From Lysobacteraceae bacterium NML91-0213 (GTDB taxonomy: Bacteria; Pseudomonadota; Gammaproteobacteria; Xanthomonadales; Xanthomonadaceae): a stretch of DNA of 64,000 bases. A program made the translations under genes and the position numbers. A model generated the notes under the pieces. It ran no database searches and was not told the DNA's origin. It saw only the letters and a program-made list of their open reading frames with translations. Location: positions 240,887 through 304,886 of the forward strand of contig NWQL01000004.1 in the NCBI GenBank assembly GCA_002798175.1, given 5' to 3'. Of the stretch, positions 18,385 to 25,809 are shown piece by piece; position 1 is the first letter of the stretch, and each line of letters begins with the position of its first letter.

Positions 18385-18390
18385 GACACT
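18385..18390 (+). promoter_or_regulatory. ompW: Predicted ompW -10 box
   Basis: GACACT, a weak -10 match, 45 bases before the ompW ATG and at class II distance from the FNR-type box. There is no -35 consensus, as expected if an activator replaces it. Confidence 0.4.
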
Positions 18391-18434
18391 GGCGGCGCAC
18401 CGGAACAACCAACAACGAGAAACGGAACGCCCCC

Positions 18435-19055
18435 ATGCGACTGATCAGCTCTTCCCTGCTTGCGCTCGCACTCGCCGCAGCCGCCTTCCCCGCCGCCGCC
18501 CAGTCGGCCGGCGACTGGACCGTGGCCGTCGGCGCGCACAATGTCGACCCGAAATCCGACAACGGCACCCTGGCCGCCGGCACGCTGCCGGTCTCGGTGG
18601 ATTCGAACGTGCGCCCGACCATCGCGTTCGAGTACTTCGTGCGCGACAACCTCGGCATCGAGGTGCTCGCGGCACTGCCGTTCCAGCACGACATCGCGAT
18701 CGCCGGGCTCGGCACCGTGGCCACCACGAAGCACCTGCCGCCGACAGTGAGCCTGCAGTACCACTTCAACACCGGCGGCACGGTTTCGCCGCTGCTGGGG
18801 CTGGGCGTGAACTACACGACCTTCTTCAGCGAGGACACCCGCGGCGCGCTTGCCGGTGCCGATCTGGAGCTGGGTGATTCCTGGGGTCTGGCCGCGCACG
18901 CCGGCCTCGATTTCCGCCTCGGCAACGGCGGCGCGATCCGCGTCGATGCGCGCTGGATCGACATCGACAGCAGCGTGCGACTGGATGGCGCGAAGCTCGG
19001 CACCGCCAGCATCGATCCCTGGGTCTACGGCGCCGCCTACGTCCACCGGTTCTGA
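18435..19055 (+). CDS. ompW: OmpW family outer membrane protein
   Basis: A small eight-stranded outer-membrane beta-barrel, 206 residues. A Sec signal peptide (hydrophobic about 5-18, cleavage after AAAQ near 22) is followed by amphipathic strands and the family features GVNYTTFF and the C-terminal aromatic ending AYVHRF used for barrel insertion. OmpW proteins carry small hydrophobic compounds and respond to oxygen and iron. The gene is divergent from gap, with an FNR-type box placed for class II activation. It stands alone; the next gene begins 59 bp downstream at its own hairpin. Confidence 0.93.
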   Translation: MRLISSSLLALALAAAAFPAAAQSAGDWTVAVGAHNVDPKSDNGTLAAGTLPVSVDSNVRPTIAFEYFVRDNLGIEVLAALPFQHDIAIAGLGTVATTKHLPPTVSLQYHFNTGGTVSPLLGLGVNYTTFFSEDTRGALAGADLELGDSWGLAAHAGLDFRLGNGGAIRVDARWIDIDSSVRLDGAKLGTASIDPWVYGAAYVHRF

Positions 19056-19090
19056 GCCGCGCAAGTGGCGTGAGTCAAGGGGATGCAGCG

Positions 19091-19120
19091 GGTCATGCCG
19101 GTAGAATCGCCGGCATGACC
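19091..19120 (+). promoter_or_regulatory. 11-bp inverted repeat over the S1/P1 nuclease start, with -10 box in the loop
   Basis: GGTCATGCCGG and CCGGCATGACC (perfect 11-bp arms) flank TAGAATCG. The right arm includes the nuclease ATG at 19115. TAGAAT (19102-19107) is a good -10 box placed so that transcription would begin at the A of the ATG, giving a leaderless mRNA. Read-through RNA from ompW would instead fold and hide the ATG. Confidence 0.5.
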
Positions 19121-19936
19121 CGGACTGCACTCGCCATCGCCACCCTCGCCGCCGGCCTCGTGCTGGCTTCTTCCCCTGCCCATGCCTGGGGCCCGCGCGG
19201 CCACCGGCTGGTCGCGGGCATCGCCGAGGCTCAACTGCAGCCGCAGGTGCGCGCACAGGTGGACGCGCTGCTTGCGGGCGAGCCCGAGCCGACCCTTCCC
19301 GGCGTGGCCAACTGGGCCGACGAACTGCGCGCCAACGACCCCGACCTCGGTCGCCGCTCCGCGAGCTGGCACTACGTCAACATCGCCGAGGATGGCTGCA
19401 GCTACGATGCCGACCGCCATTGCCCGCGCGGCGGCTGCGTGGTCGAAGCGATCCGCGAACAGGCGGCGATCCTGGCCGACACCCGGCAGCCGCTGGATGC
19501 ACGGCGGCAGGCGTTGAAGTTCGTCGTCCACTTCGTCGGCGACGTGCACCAGCCAATGCACGCCGGCTACGCCCATGACCGCGGCGGCAACAGCACCCAG
19601 ATCAACCAGCCCGACGGCAGTCGCGACGGTCACGGCACCAACCTGCACGCGCTGTGGGACAGCGGGCTGTTCCGCGACATGCAGGAAACGGAGGCGGCGC
19701 AACGCGCGCGGCTGACCGGCGACGGCGTGGTGGCGGCCGATGCCGGCGACCCGGCCAGCTGGGCGGAAGGCGCCTGCCGCATCGCGACCACCGAGGGCGT
19801 CTATCCGCCCCGGCCGAAGATCGACGGCGGCTATATCGCCACCTGGCGCCCCGTGGCCGAGCGCCAGATCGCCCTGGGTGGCAGCCGCCTGGCCGCGCTG
19901 CTCAACCACACGCTGGCGCCGCGCGACGACGACTGA
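19115..19936 (+). CDS. S1/P1 family zinc-dependent nuclease, secreted
   Basis: A 273-residue enzyme of the S1/P1 nuclease and phospholipase C-like fold, degrading single-stranded nucleic acid with three zinc ions. A signal peptide ending AHA is cleaved to expose W25, whose free N-terminus is a zinc ligand in this family. Further ligands follow: H30 in WGPRGH, the SWHYVNI block, the HFVGDVHQPMHAG helix, and NLHALWDSGL. Cysteines in the middle (C-x8-C...C) could form disulfides. Periplasmic or extracellular, probably for nucleic-acid scavenging. No Shine-Dalgarno precedes the ATG. Confidence 0.92.
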   Translation: MTRTALAIATLAAGLVLASSPAHAWGPRGHRLVAGIAEAQLQPQVRAQVDALLAGEPEPTLPGVANWADELRANDPDLGRRSASWHYVNIAEDGCSYDADRHCPRGGCVVEAIREQAAILADTRQPLDARRQALKFVVHFVGDVHQPMHAGYAHDRGGNSTQINQPDGSRDGHGTNLHALWDSGLFRDMQETEAAQRARLTGDGVVAADAGDPASWAEGACRIATTEGVYPPRPKIDGGYIATWRPVAERQIALGGSRLAALLNHTLAPRDDD

Positions 19937-20100
19937 TCCGCACCCGCGGCACGAGGCGCCGAGCGCCGCGTGCCACGGAAGCCGGCGCGTAGACTGCCTC
20001 GCACCTGCCCGCCGAGCGCCCGATGCCCCGCGCTGCCCGCCTCTGCCGCCTGCCGCTGGTCCAGTTGCTGGCGGGCTGCGCCGGACATGCACCCATCGCC

Positions 20101-20889
20101 ATGAGGCAGCAGGGCCGGCGTGTCGTCGCCCTGCTGGCCCTGCTGGCGGTGCTCGCCGCGTGCAGCCCACGCCAGCACGATCCGGGCAGCACCCGGCCAC
20201 TGGTCGTATTCGCCGCCGCCAGCCTCAAGGAGGCGATGGATCCCGCCGCGGCCGGTTTCCATGCACACAGCGGCCAGGCGGTGCAGGTCGCATACGCGGC
20301 CAGCTCCGCGCTTGCGCGTCAGATCGATCACGGCGCACCCGCGGATGTCTTCATCTCCGCGGACCTGGCCTGGATGGACTGGCTGCAGCAACGCGGCCGC
20401 ATCGATGCCGGTTCGCGCAGGGTGCTGGCCGGCAACACGCTGGTGCTGGTCGCGCCCGCGGGCGGCGATGCATCGCCCGTGGCCCTCGCGCCCGGCACCG
20501 ACCTGGTCGCCCGCCTGCATGGTGGCCGGCTCGCGCTGGCCGGCACCGACAGCGTGCCCGCCGGCCGCTATGCGAAGGCGGCGCTGCAGTCACTGCAACT
20601 GTGGGACGGGGTGGCCACCCACGTCGCCGAGACCGACAACGTGCGCGCGGCGCTGATGCTGGTGGCTCGCGGCGAGGCGCCGCTGGGCGTGGTGTACGCC
20701 AGCGATGCGCAGGCCGAGCCCGCGGTGCGGGTGGTGGCGACCATTCCCGCCGCAAGCCATCCACCCATCGTCTACCCGGCCGCGCGCATCGCGCGGAGTG
20801 GGCACCCGCAGGCCGCGGCCTTCGTGGACTGGCTGCATAACCCATCCGCGCAGGCGATCTTCCGCGAGCACGGGTTCACCGCGCCATGA
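20101..20889 (+). CDS. modA: Molybdate ABC transporter substrate-binding lipoprotein
   Basis: 262 residues. A lipoprotein signal (hydrophobic 8-20, lipobox L-A-A-C with C21) anchors it on the periplasmic face of the inner membrane. The oxyanion-binding family features are FAAASLKEAM near residue 38, the ASSALARQIDHGAPADVFISAD block, and GRYAKAALQSLQLWD. The frame begins further up at 20023, where MPRAARLCRLPLVQLLAGC also looks like a lipoprotein start; I prefer 20101 because its signal is more standard. It overlaps nothing and is followed 7 bp later by modB. A TAGACT -10-like box lies at 19990-19995. Confidence 0.9.
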   Translation: MRQQGRRVVALLALLAVLAACSPRQHDPGSTRPLVVFAAASLKEAMDPAAAGFHAHSGQAVQVAYAASSALARQIDHGAPADVFISADLAWMDWLQQRGRIDAGSRRVLAGNTLVLVAPAGGDASPVALAPGTDLVARLHGGRLALAGTDSVPAGRYAKAALQSLQLWDGVATHVAETDNVRAALMLVARGEAPLGVVYASDAQAEPAVRVVATIPAASHPPIVYPAARIARSGHPQAAAFVDWLHNPSAQAIFREHGFTAP

Positions 20890-20896
20890 GTGCCAC

Positions 20897-21580
20897 ATGC
20901 TGACGCCGTCGGAATGGGAGATCGTGGCGCTCAGCCTGCGCGTGGCGCTGGTGGCCGCGGTGGCCAGCCTGCCGTTCGCGGTGGCGGCCGGCTGGCTGCT
21001 GGCGCGGCGGCGCTTTCCCGGCAAGGCGGCGCTCGACGCGCTGATCCACCTGCCGCTGGTGCTGCCACCGGTGGTGGTCGGTTACCTGCTGCTGGTGGCG
21101 CTGGGCACGCAGGGGGCGATCGGCCGGATGCTCGGCGCGGTCGGCATCGAGTTCGCCTTCCGCTGGACCGGCGCCGCACTCGCCAGCGCGATCATGGGCT
21201 TCCCGCTGATGGTGCGCGCGATCCGGCTGTCGATCGAGCAGGTGGACCGTCGCCTGGAGCAGGCCGCGGCCACGCTCGGGGCATCGCCGTGGCGGGTGTT
21301 CCGCACGATCACCCTGCCGCTGGCCTGGCCGGGCGTGGTGGCCGGCGCGGTGCTGGGCTTCGCCAAGGCGCTGGGGGAGTTCGGCGCCACGATCACCTTC
21401 GTCTCGGCGATCCCGGGCGAGACGCTGACGATCGCGTCCGCGGTGTACGGGTTGATGCAGGTTCCCGATGGCGAGGCGGCGATCTGGCGACTGGCCGCGG
21501 TATCGCTGGCCCTCTCGTTCGCTGCGCTGTTGCTGTCCGACTGGCTGGTGCGGCGCCAGCGCGGCGACGTGGCGGACTGA
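20897..21580 (+). CDS. modB: Molybdate ABC transporter permease
   Basis: A 227-residue inner-membrane permease with five to six helices, forming the ModB dimer through which molybdate passes. The binding-protein-dependent transport (EAA) motif is seen as EQAAATLGASPWRVFRTITLPLAWPG (quoted in parts: EQAAATLGASPW, then the conserved Leu-Pro), followed by GEFGATITF, both typical of ModB/CysT-like permeases. It lies in modABC, 7 bp after modA and 5 bp before modC. Confidence 0.94.
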   Translation: MLTPSEWEIVALSLRVALVAAVASLPFAVAAGWLLARRRFPGKAALDALIHLPLVLPPVVVGYLLLVALGTQGAIGRMLGAVGIEFAFRWTGAALASAIMGFPLMVRAIRLSIEQVDRRLEQAAATLGASPWRVFRTITLPLAWPGVVAGAVLGFAKALGEFGATITFVSAIPGETLTIASAVYGLMQVPDGEAAIWRLAAVSLALSFAALLLSDWLVRRQRGDVAD

Positions 21581-21585
21581 CCGCC

Positions 21586-22194
21586 ATGCTGCATGTCGAC
21601 ATCGAGATCGTCCGCGGCACGTTCCACCGCCACGTGCGCATCGACGGGACCTCGCGGGTGGTGGCGCTGACCGGGCCATCGGGCGCCGGCAAGACCTCGG
21701 TGCTCAACGCGATCGCCGGCCTGCTGCGACCGCGTTCCGGACGCATCGAGATCGACGGCCGCGTCCTGTTCGACCATGCCGCCGGCGTGGACCTGCCGGC
21801 ACATCGCCGCGGGGTGGGTTATGTGTTCCAGGATGCGCGGCTGTTTCCGCATCTCGATGTCCGCGCCAACCTGCGTTACGCGCGCCGCGCCGAGGAGCGC
21901 TTCGCCTTCGACGCCGTGGTGGAACTGCTGGGCATCGGCGCCCTGCTCGAACGTCGCACGGCCAACCTCTCGGGCGGCGAGGCGCAGCGGGTCGCGATCG
22001 GTCGCGCGCTGCTTTCGCAGCCGGCGCTGCTGCTGTTCGACGAACCCCTGTCCGCCCTCGACCAGGATCGCCGCGAAGAGCTGATCCCGTGGCTGCAGCG
22101 GGTGCGCGACGGGGTCCGCCTGCCGATGCTCTACGTCAGCCACACGCTCGACGACGTGCGCCGGCTGGCCGGCGCGGTGCATCGCCTCGACTGA
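21586..22194 (+). CDS. modC: Molybdate ABC transporter ATPase, short form
   Basis: A 202-residue ABC ATPase energising ModB. Walker A is GPSGAGKTS (about 29-37), the Q-loop is VFQDARLF, the signature is LSGGEAQR near 126, Walker B is LLLFDEPLSALD, and the switch His is in YVSHT. Typical ModC proteins are about 350 residues because of a C-terminal Mop/TOBE regulatory domain; this one stops right after the nucleotide-binding domain. The last codons are in good coding sequence and no TOBE-like frame follows, so it seems a genuinely short form rather than a frameshift. Molybdate feedback at the transporter may be absent. Confidence 0.92.
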   Translation: MLHVDIEIVRGTFHRHVRIDGTSRVVALTGPSGAGKTSVLNAIAGLLRPRSGRIEIDGRVLFDHAAGVDLPAHRRGVGYVFQDARLFPHLDVRANLRYARRAEERFAFDAVVELLGIGALLERRTANLSGGEAQRVAIGRALLSQPALLLFDEPLSALDQDRREELIPWLQRVRDGVRLPMLYVSHTLDDVRRLAGAVHRLD

Positions 22195-22227
22195 GGCGCG
22201 CGTATCCCTTCGCCCTTCGTCCACATC

Positions 22228-22248
22228 GGCCGGCGGATAACGCCGGCC
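22228..22248 (+). promoter_or_regulatory. 8-bp hairpin abutting the lipoprotein start, -10-like loop
   Basis: GGCCGGCG-GATAA-CGCCGGCC, a perfect 8-bp stem with a 5-base loop ending one base before the ATG at 22249. GATAAC in the loop, seven bases before the ATG, could be a -10 box for a leaderless transcript, the same geometry as at the S1/P1 nuclease gene. It could also end modC transcription, though no T-run follows. Confidence 0.45.
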
Positions 22249-22725
22249 ATGTGCATGATCCGGTTCGCCTGCCTCTGCATCATTCTCGCGCTGTGCGCCT
22301 GCAGCGACTATCCGCGGGATCCGGAAGACAGCCTGTCGCGTGCCCACCAGCATGGCCTGCGCGTGGGCGTGAGCCACGATCCACCCTTCGTCGACCTGTC
22401 AGGCCGCGAGCCCGCGGGGATCGAGGTGGACTGGATCCGCCGCTTCGCCGCCGCTCGCCACATGCAGGTGGAATGGGTGGTCGACGGGCATGACGCGCTG
22501 ATGCTCGAACTGCTCGATTTCCGCCTGCAGCTCGTGGCCGGCGGGCACCATCGCGAGTCGCCATGGAAGGATGTCTCGTGGTCCTTGCCAGTCAGGATCG
22601 CAACGGCCGATGGCCTCGTAGAACGACGCTTCGCGCTCCCCCCCGGCGAGAACGCCTGGCAGCTGGTGGTCGATCGCCAGCTGCATGCCGACGCGCGCGC
22701 CCTGGCGAACGGGGCCGCGCGATGA
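22249..22725 (+). CDS. Half-sized solute-binding (SBP_bac_3-like) lipoprotein
   Basis: 158 residues with a lipoprotein signal (hydrophobic 4-17, lipobox L-C-A-C with C18). The mature part begins like a family 3 solute-binding protein: GLRVGVSHDPPFVDLSG, then PAGIEVDWIRRFA, then LDFRLQLVAGGHH. Where such proteins cross into the second lobe, this one jumps to the usual C-terminal ending (RFALPPGENAWQLVVDRQL). It therefore looks like lobe 1 alone; full-length relatives have about 230-270 residues. Its stop overlaps the next gene's ATG (ATGA), coupling it to a CDF transporter. An ATG two codons in is an alternative start. Ligand unknown. Confidence 0.72.
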   Translation: MCMIRFACLCIILALCACSDYPRDPEDSLSRAHQHGLRVGVSHDPPFVDLSGREPAGIEVDWIRRFAAARHMQVEWVVDGHDALMLELLDFRLQLVAGGHHRESPWKDVSWSLPVRIATADGLVERRFALPPGENAWQLVVDRQLHADARALANGAAR

Positions 22726-23714
22726 CCCGCACCGACCCGCCGGCGGGCCCCTTGCGTCCGCGCGATGCGCACCGGCTGCCCGACGCCCAGCAACGGCTGC
22801 TTGCCCGCGCCTCCCGACTGAGCTGGTGGTCGATCGCCCTGCTCGGCGCGACCACCGTGCTGATGGCGCTGGCCATGGGCGGCTCGCAGGCGATGAAGAC
22901 CGCGCTGGCCGAGGACCTGCTGAGCATCCTCCCGCCGATCGGCTTCCTGCTGGCGGCTCGCTTCCGGCGCCGCGCGGCCGACACCGAGTACATCAACGGC
23001 CGCGAACGCGCGTTCGACGTCGCCTTCCTCGCCTCGGCAGTGGCATTGACCGCCGTCGGCCTGCTGCTGGTGGTCGACGGCGCGCACACGCTGGCAACGC
23101 GCGTGCATCCGGTGATCGGCAATATCGAGATTGCCGGTGCCGTCGTGTGGAAGGGCTGGCTGATGATGGCCGCACTGGCGGTATCGGCCATCCCGCCGGT
23201 GATCCTCGGGCGGATGAAACTGCGCCTCGCCCACGAGCTCCAGCTCAAGCCCCTGCATACCGACGCCGACATGAACAAGGCCGACTGGATGACCGCGGTG
23301 GCCGGTATCGCCGGCATCGCGGGCATCGGCTTCGGCCTGTGGTGGACCGATGCCGCGGCGGCGATCTTCATCGCGGTGGAGGTCCTGCGTGACGGCGTGC
23401 GCAACCTGCGCAACGCGATCCGCGACCACCACGACGCGCGCCCGCAACAGCTCGAGCGCAACGACACCGACAACCTGGTGGAGCAGGCGCGCGACGCGCT
23501 TGCCGGGCTGGCGTGGGTGCGCGGCGTGCGCCTGCGGCTGCACGAGGAAGGCCTGCGCCTGGGTGGCGTGGCGTGGGTACGCACCGGATCCGGCCAGCTC
23601 ACCGCTACGCAGCGCATCGAGGCCGAGCGGCGTGTACGCGACACCCACTGGCGGATCGATACCGTGGACGTGACCATCGACGAGGACGATCGCAACATGG
23701 AAACCGGTGCATGA
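22722..23714 (+). CDS. Cation diffusion facilitator (CDF) family transporter
   Basis: A 330-residue inner-membrane protein of the CDF family, which exports divalent metals by proton antiport. Helices fall at about 33-52, 60-80, 98-120, 135-162, 190-210 and 210-225, followed by a cytoplasmic tail of about 100 residues with the usual ferredoxin-like domain (VRGVRLRLHEEGLRLGG, DTVDVTIDEDD). The TM5 H-x3-D metal motif is present at H179-D183. TM2 shows E64-D65 but no second acidic residue four positions on, so the metal site may differ from YiiP/ZitB. Translationally coupled on both sides (ATGA overlaps). The metal is not predictable. Confidence 0.82.
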   Translation: MTRTDPPAGPLRPRDAHRLPDAQQRLLARASRLSWWSIALLGATTVLMALAMGGSQAMKTALAEDLLSILPPIGFLLAARFRRRAADTEYINGRERAFDVAFLASAVALTAVGLLLVVDGAHTLATRVHPVIGNIEIAGAVVWKGWLMMAALAVSAIPPVILGRMKLRLAHELQLKPLHTDADMNKADWMTAVAGIAGIAGIGFGLWWTDAAAAIFIAVEVLRDGVRNLRNAIRDHHDARPQQLERNDTDNLVEQARDALAGLAWVRGVRLRLHEEGLRLGGVAWVRTGSGQLTATQRIEAERRVRDTHWRIDTVDVTIDEDDRNMETGA

Positions 23715-23986
23715 ACGGCGCGGACTGGGTCGGCTGGGCCGCGACGGCGGTGCTGATGGCCACGCTTATCCGGCAGATCCGCAAGCAGTGGATCGCCGAC
23801 AGCGTCGAATCGGTCTCGGTGTGGCTCTTCGTGGGCCAGATCGCCGCTTCGGTGCTCTTCATCATCTACAGCGCGATGGTCTCCAACCCGGTGTTCGTGG
23901 TGACCAACATCCTGATCCTCGGTACCGCCGTGGTCGGCCAGGTGCTGACGATGATCAAGCGCAGGCGCCACGACGTGGCGCACTAG
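23711..23986 (+). CDS. Small three-helix PQ-loop/SemiSWEET-like membrane protein
   Basis: 91 residues with three transmembrane helices (about 5-22, 34-54, 58-80) and a basic C-terminus. The first helix leads into IRQIRKQWIADSVESVSVWLF, the pattern of a single PQ-loop repeat as in bacterial SemiSWEET proteins, which pair up to move small solutes. The canonical Pro-Gln itself is not kept. The ATG overlaps the CDF stop (ATGA), making it the third gene of a coupled trio. The solute and any link to metal export are unknown. Confidence 0.7.
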   Translation: MNGADWVGWAATAVLMATLIRQIRKQWIADSVESVSVWLFVGQIAASVLFIIYSAMVSNPVFVVTNILILGTAVVGQVLTMIKRRRHDVAH

Positions 23987-24058
23987 CGCCTTTGTCTTCA
24001 CGCGTGGCTGGCGCGGGCCTCGCCATGGTTGCGCGCATTGCCCCGACGGAACCCGCCC

Positions 24059-25024
24059 ATGCGCCTGTTGCCCATGCTGCTGCTCTCGTTTGCCTGCTCG
24101 CTTCCCGCGGTCGCGGTCGACCCGCCGACGCCCGCCACCGCGGCTCCGGCCCAGGCGGGCAGCGGCCAGCCTGATCGGCAGGACGAGGTGAGCCGGCCGC
24201 TGCATACGCAGGTGCTGCTGGCACGCGCCCGGTTCTCCCCGGGCGAGATCGATGGCGTCGCCGGTTCCAACCAGGCGCGCGCGCTGCGCGGCTTCCAGGC
24301 CGCGCGTGGCCTCGAGGCCACCGGCGAGCTCGACGATGCCACCTGGGAGGCCCTCGCCGCCGATACCTCGCCGGCCCTGGTCGACCACACCCTGACCGCC
24401 GAGGATCTCGCCGCGCCTTACGTCGAGGTGCCCGACGACATGATGGAAAAGTCGAAGCTCGAGCGTCTCGGGTATGCCTCCGCGTGGGAGGCGCTCGGCG
24501 AGCGCTTCCACTCGAGCCCTGCACTGCTGCAATCGCTCAATCCCGGTGTCGAGCCGCGCGTGGGCGCCACGCTGCGCGTGCCCAACGTGCGCGACCTGCC
24601 GCCGCTGGCCAGGGCCGCGCGCATCGTGGTCAGCGAATCCGACGCCACCCTCGTCGTGCTCGACGGCAACGACCGGGTGATGGCCCAGTTCCCGGTCACC
24701 TCGGGCAGCGAGAAGGATCCGCTGCCGATCGGCGAATGGAAGGTCGAGACGGTGGCCATGGACCCGACCTTCCACTACAACCCGGAACTGTTCTGGGATG
24801 CCGACCCGGACCACAGCAAGGCCACCATCGCCGCCGGACCCAACAATCCGGTCGGCCCGGTGTGGATCGACCTGTCGAAGCCGCACTACGGCATCCATGG
24901 CACCCCGGAGCCGGCGCGGGTCGGCAAGACCGTCTCCAACGGCTGCGTGCGCCTGACCAACTGGGACGTGCTGGCGCTGGTGGATGCGGTCGAAGCCGGG
25001 ACCCCGGTGGAAATGCGGAAGTAG
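24059..25024 (+). CDS. L,D-transpeptidase with peptidoglycan-binding domain
   Basis: A 321-residue periplasmic enzyme forming or exchanging peptide cross-links between diaminopimelate residues, or attaching proteins to peptidoglycan. A signal peptide (1-19) is followed by a PG_binding_1 domain (LARARFSPGEIDGVAGSNQA, about 55-105), a LysM-like middle region (SSPALLQSLNPG), and the YkuD catalytic domain (about 195-320). Catalytic residues are H280 (HGTPEPARVG) and C296 (SNGCVRLTNWD). The gene is followed after 5 bp by an M23 peptidase, which suggests a two-gene cell-wall unit. Confidence 0.92.
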   Translation: MRLLPMLLLSFACSLPAVAVDPPTPATAAPAQAGSGQPDRQDEVSRPLHTQVLLARARFSPGEIDGVAGSNQARALRGFQAARGLEATGELDDATWEALAADTSPALVDHTLTAEDLAAPYVEVPDDMMEKSKLERLGYASAWEALGERFHSSPALLQSLNPGVEPRVGATLRVPNVRDLPPLARAARIVVSESDATLVVLDGNDRVMAQFPVTSGSEKDPLPIGEWKVETVAMDPTFHYNPELFWDADPDHSKATIAAGPNNPVGPVWIDLSKPHYGIHGTPEPARVGKTVSNGCVRLTNWDVLALVDAVEAGTPVEMRK

Positions 25025-25029
25025 GCGGC

Positions 25030-25701
25030 ATGCGGATCACCGCTCTTCTGGCCCTGCTGCTGACGGTGGCGCTTGCGGCCTGGGCATGGTGGTCACGACC
25101 GATCCGGGTGGCCCCGGCGGCAACCACCGTGGAGACCACGGCGCCGGTTGCAGCGGTCACCGCGCCCGAACCGGCGCCCTATCCGCCCGACACCGGCAGG
25201 CAACCATCCCCACCCGGGCCGGGCTCCACAGCGCCGGCCCAATCGCGGCCGGCGACCGGCGGCGCCCTGCTGCTGCCGGTGCAGGGCATCGACCGCGGGC
25301 AGCTGGCCGATACCTTCACCGATGCGCGCAGCGAAGGCCGCCTGCACGATGCGATCGACATCATGGCGCCGACCGGGACGCCGGTGCTGGCGGTCGCCGA
25401 CGGCCATGTCGAGAAGCTGTTCGACAGCGAGCGCGGCGGGCTGACGATCTACCAGTTCGAACCGTCCGGCCGCTTCGCCTACTACTACGCGCACCTGGAC
25501 GCCTATGCACCCGGGCTCGCCGAGGGCCAGGCGGTGACCCGCGGACAGGTGATCGGAACGGTCGGCAGCAGCGGCAACGCCAGCGACGAGGCCCCGCACC
25601 TGCACTTCGCAATCTTCCGCCTGGGACCGGAGAAACGCTGGTGGGAGGGCGAGGCGATCAACCCGTATCCGCATCTGCGCGAGGGTACGCTGCCGCGCTG
25701 A
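25030..25701 (+). CDS. M23 family peptidase (LytM-type), membrane anchored
   Basis: 223 residues: an uncleaved N-terminal helix (3-21), a Pro/Ala/Thr-rich linker to about residue 80, and a LytM/M23 zinc peptidase domain. Zinc ligands are visible as H106 and D110 ([12 protein letters not shown]) and H192 in the HLHF motif (190-193), with H190 catalytic. The expected extra His lies in YYYAHLD. It is an active-type endopeptidase, unlike degenerate EnvC/NlpD activators. Coupled to the L,D-transpeptidase upstream (5-bp gap). Convergent with tkt. Confidence 0.9.
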   Translation: MRITALLALLLTVALAAWAWWSRPIRVAPAATTVETTAPVAAVTAPEPAPYPPDTGRQPSPPGPGSTAPAQSRPATGGALLLPVQGIDRGQLADTFTDARSEGRLHDAIDIMAPTGTPVLAVADGHVEKLFDSERGGLTIYQFEPSGRFAYYYAHLDAYAPGLAEGQAVTRGQVIGTVGSSGNASDEAPHLHFAIFRLGPEKRWWEGEAINPYPHLREGTLPR

Positions 25702-25756
25702 CTGTAGCGCTGACTGTATACGGCAGCCGCAGGTCCCCTCACCCGCTCTCCGGGCA

Positions 25757-25778
25757 CCCTCTCCCGCGCGGGAGAGGG
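25757..25778. repeat. 22-bp perfect palindrome between convergent genes
   Basis: CCCTCTCCCGC followed by its complement GCGGGAGAGGG, preceded by CCTCACCCGCTCTCCGGGCA. Motifs of this kind recur between genes in many GC-rich proteobacteria. It sits between the ends of the M23 and tkt genes and may act as a bidirectional terminator or a REP-like element. No T-run on either side. Confidence 0.6.
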
Positions 25779-25809
25779 GCTGGAGTCGCGGGCGGGGCGG
25801 ATCAGGCCG

